From Myxococcales bacterium (GTDB taxonomy: Bacteria; Myxococcota; Myxococcia; Myxococcales; Anaeromyxobacteraceae): a stretch of 5,006 bases of DNA. Made by a program: the position numbers and the translations under genes. Where the stretch lies: positions 1-5,006 of the forward strand of contig JAJXSQ010000203.1 of NCBI GenBank assembly GCA_021784495.1, written 5' to 3'. Below, one piece after another: positions 1 to 5,006 of this stretch. The number at the start of each line of letters is the position of its first letter. The stretch's first letter is position 1. Below the pieces are notes generated by a model, which was not told the origin of the DNA, did no database searches, and saw nothing but the letters and a program-made list of their open reading frames with translations.

Positions 1-707
1 CGGTGGACGCGAGCCCGTCCCAGATCGAGGCCGCCCGGGCGGCGGCGGTGGCGGCGGCGCGGGCGCTGGAGAGCGCGCGGACCGCCCGCGCCTTCGCCGA
101 CGTGGTCGCGCCCCACGCCGGGGTGGTGGCCTCCCGCCTGGTCGAGCCGGGCGACCTCGCGGCGCCCGGCAGGCCGCTCTTCGCGCTCCAGGTCGCCCGG
201 CCGGCGCGCCTCCTCTCCCGGCTCTCCCAGGGCGATCTGGCCGCGATCGCCCCCGGGGCGCCGGTCACCTTCACCGTCGGCGCGCGCGAGGTGGCCGGGC
301 GGGTCGCCCGGATCTACCCCGCGCTCGACGCCGCGCGGCTCGGCAGCGTCGAGACGGTCCTCCCCGAGGCGCCGTTCGGCCTCCCCCCCGGCGCCGTGAT
401 CGCGGCCCGCTACGAGGGGCGGGCGGCCACCGGCCTGGTGGCGCCGGCCCTCGCCCTCCTCGACGGCCTCGACGAGACCCTGGTGGTCCGCGTCCGCGAC
501 GGGCGCGCCGAGCCGGTCGCGGTCGAGGTGCTCGCCCGGAACGAGCGCGAGGCGGTGGTCCGGGGGGCGCTGGCCTCGGGGGACCTGGTGGTCACCGGGC
601 TCCCGAGCGAGCTCGTCTCGCTCACCGCGGGGACGCCGCTCCGCCCGGTCGCGGCGCCGCCCGCCGGGGGGCCGGCCCTCCGCGCGGCGTCGGGGGAGCG
701 GCCGTGA
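1..707 (+). CDS. RND efflux periplasmic adaptor (membrane fusion protein), C-terminal part, 5' truncated
   Basis: This is the periplasmic subunit that links an inner-membrane RND pump to an outer-membrane channel. About 234 residues are visible. Residues 5-32 are Ala/Arg/Glu-rich and look like the end of the alpha-helical hairpin. Residues 33-63 are the second half of the lipoyl-like domain, with the typical pattern V-x-A-P-x-A-G-V-V, then E-P-G-D and P-G-x-P-L-F. Residues 65 to about 139 fit the beta-barrel domain and about 140-220 the membrane-proximal domain, followed by a Pro/Ala-rich tail. The reading frame is open to the left edge. A GTG at base 3 could be read as a start, but it would leave a protein without signal peptide, first lipoyl half and most of the hairpin, so the true start lies upstream. 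The stop overlaps the pump start by 4 bases, which supports one operon and translational coupling. The family call is firm; the substrate is unknown. Confidence 0.9.
   Translation, partial: VDASPSQIEAARAAAVAAARALESARTARAFADVVAPHAGVVASRLVEPGDLAAPGRPLFALQVARPARLLSRLSQGDLAAIAPGAPVTFTVGAREVAGRVARIYPALDAARLGSVETVLPEAPFGLPPGAVIAARYEGRAATGLVAPALALLDGLDETLVVRVRDGRAEPVAVEVLARNEREAVVRGALASGDLVVTGLPSELVSLTAGTPLRPVAAPPAGGPALRAASGERP
692..703 (+). promoter_or_regulatory. Ribosome-binding site of the RND pump gene
   Basis: A purine run GGGGGAG at 692-698 lies inside the adaptor's last codons, 5 bases before the GTG at 704. The spacing and the overlap with the adaptor stop (TGA at 705-707) support this GTG over any later start and suggest that ribosomes finishing the adaptor reinitiate on the pump. 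Confidence 0.7.
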
Positions 708-3700
708 GCCTCGTGGCGCGCTACGTCCGCCGGCCGCACCTCCTCCTGTCGGTGGTGCTCCTGCTGTCGGTGGTCGGGCTGGTCGGCTACTTCCGGATGC
801 CGGTCAACCTCTTCCCGGACAGCGAGCGGCCGCAGATCGCGGTGGTCACGGTCTGGCGCGGCGCCTCGGCCGACGACGTCTCCGCCGAGGTGAGCCGGGT
901 GATCGAGAAGCGGCTCAAGGGGCTCGACCTCGTCCGGCGGGTGACCTCCACCTCGACCGACGAGGTCTCGGTGGTCAGCGCCGAGTTCGAGTACGACGAG
1001 GGGCTCGTCTCGGCCGCGACCGACGTGCGGAGCGCGCTCGACGAGATCCGCCCGTCGCTCCCCGCCGACCTCCGCCCGTTCCAGCTCTTCAAGATCTCCT
1101 CGGCCACGCCGGCGGTGCTCACGCTGTCCCTCCGGCCGCGGCCCGGCTCGCACCTCGATCTGGCGATGGTCCGGCGGCTCGCCGACGACCCGATCAAGGA
1201 GCGGCTCCTCCGGCTGCCGGAGATCGGCAACGTCGAGGTCTTCGGCGGCTACCAGTCGGTGATCCGGGTCACGCTCGATCCCGACCGGCTCCAGGCCTTC
1301 CGCCTCTCGCCGGGCCAGGTCGCCGGCGCGCTCGCCGGGCTCAACCGCGAGGCGCCGGAGGGGCTGGTGGTCGCCGGCGGGCGCCAGCTCCTGCTGCGGA
1401 ACGCCGGCGCGCTCCGCTCGCTGGAGGACGTCCGGCGGACGGTGGTGAGCCCGGGGCCGGGGGCACCGGTCTACCTGGCCGACGTGGCCACCGTCGCGCC
1501 GGGGATCCAGGAGCGGCTCTCCGCCTTCCACGGCGACGGGCGGCCGGCCATCGGCCTCAACGTCCAGCGGCCGCTCTCCGGCCACGCGCTCCCGACGATC
1601 CGGGCGGTGCTCGGGGCGCTCCCGGCGCTCGAGCGCGACTACCCCGGCCTGGCCGTGGAGATCGCCGACACCCAGGGCGAGCTGATCGAGAAGAGCGTCG
1701 GCAACATGGCCGACGCGCTCCGCGACGCGATCCTCATGACGGCCGTCGTCATCTTCCTCTTCCTCGCCGACGTGCGCGGGATGCTCCTGGCGGCGATCTC
1801 CATCCCCTTCACCTACCTCGTCACCTTCGCCTTCCTGTGGCTCCTCGGCTTCGAGCTGAACATGGTGACGCTCACCGGGGTCATCCTGGGGGTCGGGATG
1901 CTCCTCGACGACGCCATCGTCGTGCTGGAGAACATCGAGCGCCACCACCGGCGGCTCGGCGAGGACCTGCGCGACGCCGTCGTCGGCGGCACCGAGGAGG
2001 TGATGCTGGCCATCCTCTCCGGCACCTACGCGACGGTGGTGGTGCTGGTCCCCATCGTCTTCATCGGCGGCTTCGTCCAGACGGTCCTCCGCCCGCTCAG
2101 CCTCACCCTCTCCATCGCCCTGCTCGCCTCCTACGTGGTCTCGGTGACCATCCTCCCGATCCTGGCGCCGGTGATCCTGCGGCTCGGGGGACGGACCGAG
2201 CGCTGGGGCTGGGAGCGGGCCCTCGACCGGTTCGTGTCCGGGCGGGTGCTCGGGCCGATCCAGGAGTTCTTCGCGGGCGCCCTGCGCGTCGCGCTCCGCC
2301 GGCCGCTCGTCTTCATCGTCCCGGCGCTGATGATGATGGCGCTCGCCGGGAGGGTGATCCTGCCGCTCGCCGGCCGGGACCTCATGCCGCCGATGGACAC
2401 CGGCATCTTCCGGATCACCTTCGAGGCCTTCCCCAACACCTCCCTGGCCGCCAGCGAGGCGCTCCTCTCCGAGGCCGAGCGGATCGTCTGGGAGCAGCCG
2501 GGCGTGGTCCGCACCTCGGCCACCCTCGGCTCGGAGCCGGGGGTGCTCTCCTTCGGCTCCGGGCGCAACCCCCAGCAGGCCTTCGTCACCGTCCACCTGG
2601 TCGATCGCTTCCACCGCCACCAGGACCTCTGGACGATCGAGGACGCGGTGCAGCGCCGGCTGCGGGAGCTCCCCGGGATCCGCTACCCGGCCGTCTTCGA
2701 CTACGGGGCGACGCCGCTCTCGACCATCCGCTCGACCGTCGACGTCATGATCTCCGGACCGGATCCCGCCGTCCTCGACCGGCTCGCCGGCGAGGTGGAG
2801 GGGCGGCTCCGCCACGCCGGCGGCCTCCGGTCGCTCGTCCGCACCTGGACGCTCGACCGGCAGGAGCTGCACCTCCTGCCGGCGCCCGCCTCGCTCAGCC
2901 TCTCCGGCGTGGACCTCGCGTCGGTGTCGGCGCAGGTCGGCGGCCAGGTCCAGGGGGGGCCGGCGACCCTCTTCCGCGTGCCGCAGCAGGACTCGATCCC
3001 GATCTGGCTCCAGGCCGGCGGCGACCGGCGCGCCGGACCGCCGACCCTGGCCACGCTGCCGGTCCTCACCGCCTCCGGCCCCGTCCCGCTCTCGGCCCTC
3101 GGCGCGATCTCGGCGGCGGCGGTCCCGACCCTCCACACCCGCCAGGACCTCTCCGAGACGGTCGACGTCCTCGGCTACCGGGGGACGGCGGCGGTGACCC
3201 ACGTGCGCGAGAACGTGGCGCGCGCGCTCGCCGGGCTCGAGCTCCCGCCGGGCTACGCCTGGCGCGACGAGGGGGAGGGGAAGGCGATGGACGAGTCCTT
3301 CGCCGCCCTGCTCGGCGCGCTCGGGCTGGGGCTCGTCCTCCTCTACTTCTCGCTCGTCCCCGCCTTCCGGTCCTTCCTGCACCCGGTGACGATCATGGTC
3401 GCCATCCCGCTCGGGGTCGTCGGCGCCGCCTGGGCGATGCTCGCCACCGGCAAGCACGGCTGCATGCCGTCCTTCATGGGGATGATCCTGCTCGCCGGGA
3501 TCGTCGTGAAGAACAGCATCCTGCTCATCGACTTCATCCAGGAGGCGCGCGCCCGCGGCACCCCGGTCGAGGAGGCGCTCGTGGAGTCGGTCCGGGTCCG
3601 GACCCGGCCCATCCTCATGACCGCCGCCGGCACCGCGGTGGGGATGCTCCCCATCGCGCTGGAGTGGGCCATCGGACTCGAGCGGCTCTCGCCGCTCGCG

Positions 3701-3853
3701 GTGGTGGCCATCGGCGGGCTGGTCGTCTCGACCTTCCTGACGCTGATCTACGTGCCGCTGATCTACGGCCTCTTCGAGCGGGCCAGGGTCCGGCTCGGCG
3801 GGCGCTCCGCGGGCCCGGCGGACGCCCCCGCGCCGGTGGCCGGGCCGGGCTAG
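704..3853 (+). CDS. RND-family multidrug efflux pump, inner-membrane permease subunit (AcrB/HAE type)
   Basis: This is a proton-driven exporter of the AcrB/AcrD/AcrF family, 1049 residues, the usual full length. It shows the family's duplicated plan: TM1 near residues 13-30, a first periplasmic porter region of about 31-335, TM2-TM6 of about 340-492, TM7 of about 534-556, a second porter region of about 557-860, and TM8-TM12 of about 865-1022. The N-terminal M-P-V-N-L-F-P-D segment (32-39) is typical. TM4 carries the paired acidic residues D402 and D403 in G-M-L-L-D-D-A-I-V-V, and TM10 carries K936 in G-I-V-V-K-N-S-I-L-L. These match the AcrB proton relay D407/D408/K940, so the pump should be active. 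The double Asp argues against the CusA-type metal pumps, which have a single Asp here. The GTG start is supported by a GGGGGAG ribosome-binding site ending 5 bases upstream and by the GTGA overlap with the adaptor. The C-terminal tail (about 1032-1049) is Gly/Ala/Pro-rich and probably disordered. The substrate cannot be assigned, and no outer-membrane channel gene follows. Confidence 0.96.
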   Translation: MSLVARYVRRPHLLLSVVLLLSVVGLVGYFRMPVNLFPDSERPQIAVVTVWRGASADDVSAEVSRVIEKRLKGLDLVRRVTSTSTDEVSVVSAEFEYDEGLVSAATDVRSALDEIRPSLPADLRPFQLFKISSATPAVLTLSLRPRPGSHLDLAMVRRLADDPIKERLLRLPEIGNVEVFGGYQSVIRVTLDPDRLQAFRLSPGQVAGALAGLNREAPEGLVVAGGRQLLLRNAGALRSLEDVRRTVVSPGPGAPVYLADVATVAPGIQERLSAFHGDGRPAIGLNVQRPLSGHALPTIRAVLGALPALERDYPGLAVEIADTQGELIEKSVGNMADALRDAILMTAVVIFLFLADVRGMLLAAISIPFTYLVTFAFLWLLGFELNMVTLTGVILGVGMLLDDAIVVLENIERHHRRLGEDLRDAVVGGTEEVMLAILSGTYATVVVLVPIVFIGGFVQTVLRPLSLTLSIALLASYVVSVTILPILAPVILRLGGRTERWGWERALDRFVSGRVLGPIQEFFAGALRVALRRPLVFIVPALMMMALAGRVILPLAGRDLMPPMDTGIFRITFEAFPNTSLAASEALLSEAERIVWEQPGVVRTSATLGSEPGVLSFGSGRNPQQAFVTVHLVDRFHRHQDLWTIEDAVQRRLRELPGIRYPAVFDYGATPLSTIRSTVDVMISGPDPAVLDRLAGEVEGRLRHAGGLRSLVRTWTLDRQELHLLPAPASLSLSGVDLASVSAQVGGQVQGGPATLFRVPQQDSIPIWLQAGGDRRAGPPTLATLPVLTASGPVPLSALGAISAAAVPTLHTRQDLSETVDVLGYRGTAAVTHVRENVARALAGLELPPGYAWRDEGEGKAMDESFAALLGALGLGLVLLYFSLVPAFRSFLHPVTIMVAIPLGVVGAAWAMLATGKHGCMPSFMGMILLAGIVVKNSILLIDFIQEARARGTPVEEALVESVRVRTRPILMTAAGTAVGMLPIALEWAIGLERLSPLAVVAIGGLVVSTFLTLIYVPLIYGLFERARVRLGGRSAGPADAPAPVAGPG

Positions 3854-3893
3854 GAGCTCGGCCAGGAGCGCTCGCCGGCGCGCCGCGGCCGGG

Positions 3894-4580
3894 TCAGCGG
3901 GCCGCCCCGGCGGTCCGGCGCAGCGCCTCCGCGTCGAGCACCTGGAGGCGCCGCGGGCCGAGCCGGTGGAGCACCCCCGCCGCGACCAGCCGGGTGAGGG
4001 CGCGCGACAGGCTCTCCGGCGCGACGCCGATGGCCGCCGCGAACTCGCGCGCGCGCACCGGGAGCTCGACGACGGCGACCGGCCCGGCCGCGTTCGGCGG
4101 CAGCAGGGGGACGAGCGCCGCCGCCACCCGGGGCAGCACCTCCGGCACCGAGCCGCGCTCGATCCGGTCGAACGCCTCGCGCAGCCGCGTCGCGAGCAGC
4201 CGCACGAGCGCGAGCGCCACCGCCGGGTCGCGCGCGAAGGCGCCCTGGAGGTCGTCGCGGGAGACGACCAGCGCCTCGGCCCGCGCGAGCGCCTGGGCGC
4301 CGGCCGGGTAGGGCCGCCCGTCGAGGAAGGGCATGAAGCCGAAGACGTCCCCGGGACCGAACAGGTAGAGGGTGACCGCGGCCCCGCCCGGCAGGAGGCG
4401 GAAGGCCTTCACCCTCCCCGCCTCGAGCGCGACCAGCATCCCCGCCTCCTCGCCCTCTCGCCAGAGGATCTCGCCGGGCGCGAAGGCGCGGCGGCGGGCG
4501 TGCGGGGCGAGGAGGGCCCGGACCTCGGAGGCGAGCCGGAGCCGCTCGGTCGGCTGGGCGGCGAGCGCGGGGGTCTTCAT
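3894..4580 (-). CDS. Crp/Fnr-family transcriptional regulator, ligand unknown
   Basis: This is a 228-residue cytoplasmic DNA-binding regulator, the normal size for the family. Residues about 20-115 form the cyclic-nucleotide-binding-type beta-roll: P-G-E-I-L-W-R-E-G-E at 35-44, L-E-A-G-R-V-K at 52-58 and F-G-P-G-D-V-F-G at 74-81. Residues about 116-143 are the long dimerisation helix. Residues about 147-215 form the winged helix, with the helix-turn-helix at about 176-204. The recognition helix has E189, S192 and R193, matching the E-x-x-S-R of Fnr, which reads TTGAT-like half-sites. The protein has no cysteine, so it cannot carry the Fnr iron-sulphur cluster. The Crp cAMP contacts (Glu72 and Arg82-Ser83) are not conserved: the aligned stretch reads G-F-M-P-F-L-D-G-R-P-Y-P-A-G. 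The signal is therefore unknown. I chose the ATG at 4580 because the frame upstream (to 4706) is Arg-rich and unlike the family; an ATG at 4676 is the alternative. It is convergent with the pump, 40 bases apart. Confidence 0.88.
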   Translation of the reverse strand: MKTPALAAQPTERLRLASEVRALLAPHARRRAFAPGEILWREGEEAGMLVALEAGRVKAFRLLPGGAAVTLYLFGPGDVFGFMPFLDGRPYPAGAQALARAEALVVSRDDLQGAFARDPAVALALVRLLATRLREAFDRIERGSVPEVLPRVAAALVPLLPPNAAGPVAVVELPVRAREFAAAIGVAPESLSRALTRLVAAGVLHRLGPRRLQVLDAEALRRTAGAAR

Positions 4581-4588
4581 CCGCGGGC

Positions 4589-4594
4589 AGTCTA
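4589..4594 (-). promoter_or_regulatory. Possible -10 element of the Crp/Fnr gene (leaderless start)
   Basis: On the minus strand TAGACT (a TANNNT-type -10) ends 8 bases before the ATG at 4580. There is no Shine-Dalgarno sequence between them. This is the spacing expected for a leaderless transcript starting at or beside the ATG. No -35 element is recognisable 17 bases further upstream, so the call is tentative. Confidence 0.25.
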
Positions 4595-4606
4595 CCCGGC
4601 GGCGGC

Positions 4607-4626
4607 GCGCGCGGCGCCCCGCGCGC
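4607..4626. repeat. Perfect 8-bp inverted repeat with 4-base loop in the divergent intergenic region
   Basis: GCGCGCGG at 4607-4614 is the exact reverse complement of CCGCGCGC at 4619-4626, separated by CGCC. It lies between the two divergent starts and, if the minus-strand -10 at 4589-4594 is real, spans the position of the matching -35. It could be an operator or a DNA or RNA hairpin. Alternating C and G in such GC-rich DNA makes chance symmetry common, and it does not resemble the TTGAT-type site expected of an Fnr-like helix. Confidence 0.3.
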
Positions 4627-4677
4627 CGGGCCGTCGCCACCCGCCGCGAGCTGGCCGCGCGGACCCGCGCGTTCATT

Positions 4678-4706
4678 TTGACCGGCCCCACCGTGCGTGC
4701 TCTCAT
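4678..4706 (+). promoter_or_regulatory. Possible sigma70-type promoter for the rightward membrane-protein gene
   Basis: TTGACC at 4678-4683 resembles a -35 element (five of six bases). After a 17-base spacer, TCTCAT at 4701-4706 is a weak -10 element (four of six). It includes part of the only AT-rich patch of the region (4671-4681). Transcription would begin at about 4712-4715, which would favour the GTG at 4715 and an almost leaderless message. This is pattern matching in a short region, and the -10 is poor. Confidence 0.25.
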
Positions 4707-5006
4707 CCCGCGCCGTGCTCGCGATCCCCGCCTGGCTGGGCCCGACCGGGCTCGCCCCGCTCGGCCTCACCCTCCTCGCCGGCCTCGCCTGGAGCCTGGG
4801 GGGCGCGGCGCTGCCCGGCGCCGGCAGGCTGGAGCGCTGGCTCGCCGGGGCGGTCCTCGCCGCCGCCCTCTCGACCGTCGGGCTGCGGCTCCTCGGCGCG
4901 GTGAGCGCGCTCACCCCGGCGGCCGGGCTCCTCGCCCTCCTCCTCTCCTGGCTCGCCGCCCGGGCGATCGCGCGCCGTCGCCGGCCGGCCGCCGCGGCGG
5001 GCGGCG
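4697..5006 (+). CDS. Multi-pass membrane protein, N-terminal part, 3' truncated, function unknown
   Basis: An open frame starts after an in-frame TGA at 4679-4681 and runs through the right edge without a stop, giving 103 residues from the GTG at 4697. A second in-frame GTG at 4715 (residue 7) is an equally possible start; neither has a clear ribosome-binding site. The translation looks like a real integral membrane protein. It has three hydrophobic stretches, at about residues 17-39, 48-72 and 74-92, broken by short charged turns (R-L-E-R at 44-47) and followed by a basic cluster R-R-R-R at 93-96, which by the positive-inside rule would sit in the cytoplasm. The look is that of the start of a large polytopic protein, such as a membrane glycosyltransferase or polymer-synthesis protein, but no diagnostic motif is present and I do not assign a family. 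It is divergent from the Crp/Fnr gene and could be its target. The competing antisense frames here are Arg/Pro-rich and not protein-like. Confidence 0.6.
   Translation, partial: MLSSRAVLAIPAWLGPTGLAPLGLTLLAGLAWSLGGAALPGAGRLERWLAGAVLAAALSTVGLRLLGAVSALTPAAGLLALLLSWLAARAIARRRRPAAAAGG

Noticed and set aside
3..5. GTG as the true start of the adaptor gene.
   Set aside because: The frame is open to the edge, and the protein from this GTG lacks the signal peptide, first lipoyl half and hairpin that adaptors need.
2953..2959. Run of seven G here and of seven C at 383-389, as possible phase-variation tracts.
   Set aside because: Both are short for slippage control, and the surrounding frames are intact and family-like on both sides.
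410..3457. A 1015-codon open frame on the minus strand, antisense to nearly the whole pump gene.
   Set aside because: Its codons lie exactly in register with the pump's, so an antisense stop needs a TTA, CTA or TCA codon in the pump. Those are rare in such GC-rich genes, so a long shadow frame is expected. Its translation is low-complexity, rich in Arg, Glu, Asp, His and Gly, with no domain or membrane pattern.
3875..3892. Possible hairpin (CCGGC and GCCGG with an 8-base loop) as a terminator between the convergent genes.
   Set aside because: The stem is only 5 bp in extremely GC-rich sequence, with no T-tract on either side.
1837..4311. An 824-codon plus-strand frame running from inside the pump gene into the regulator gene.
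   Set aside because: The translation is repetitive Arg/Ala/Pro/Gly, typical of the wrong frame in GC-rich DNA, and it overlaps two well-supported genes.
4678..4691. TTGACC as an Fnr-type half-site.
   Set aside because: The second half at the required spacing does not match (no ATCAA or GTCAA), so there is no palindrome.
4581..4706. N-terminal extension of the regulator to a start at 4706 or 4676.
   Set aside because: The extra residues are an Arg-rich stretch unlike Crp/Fnr proteins, and they would overlap the divergent gene's control region. The ATG at 4580 gives a typical family length.
3850..4914. A 354-codon minus-strand frame covering the regulator region, and a 312-codon plus-strand frame at 3966-4904.
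   Set aside because: Both are Arg/Pro/Ala/Gly-rich without family features, and the Crp/Fnr frame explains this region.

Overview
The window is very G+C-rich (by eye, three quarters or more) and strongly biased to codons ending in G or C. It encodes part of a tripartite RND efflux system, so the host is a Gram-negative bacterium with an outer membrane. The composition would suit Anaeromyxobacter or another very high-GC Myxococcota or Proteobacteria lineage. That guess rests only on composition and gene style, because no marker gene is present.

Layout, left to right. Bases 1-707 (+) hold the C-terminal part of a periplasmic adaptor (membrane fusion protein) whose 5' end lies outside the window. 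It overlaps by 4 bases (GTGA) a complete 1049-residue inner-membrane RND pump at 704-3853 (+). The two form a translationally coupled pair. A 40-base gap with no convincing terminator follows. Then comes a convergent Crp/Fnr-family regulator at 3894-4580 (-), 228 residues, with an Fnr-like recognition helix but neither the Fnr cysteine cluster nor the Crp cAMP-contact residues. Beyond a divergent intergenic region of about 116 bases, a multi-pass membrane protein begins at about 4697 (+) and runs off the right edge.

How they fit together. The adaptor and pump would work with an outer-membrane channel, which is not in the window and is probably encoded upstream, to export small molecules using the proton gradient. 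The substrate cannot be read from the sequence. The regulator points towards the pump and does not share its promoter, so control of the pump by this regulator is only a possibility. Its divergent partner, the membrane protein, is the more natural candidate target.

I see no RNA genes, CRISPR arrays, insertion sequences, attachment sites or origins. Nothing here clearly amounts to a new biological system. The points most worth a second look are the unusual regulator, the divergent promoter region with possible leaderless starts and an inverted repeat, and the truncated membrane protein at the right edge.
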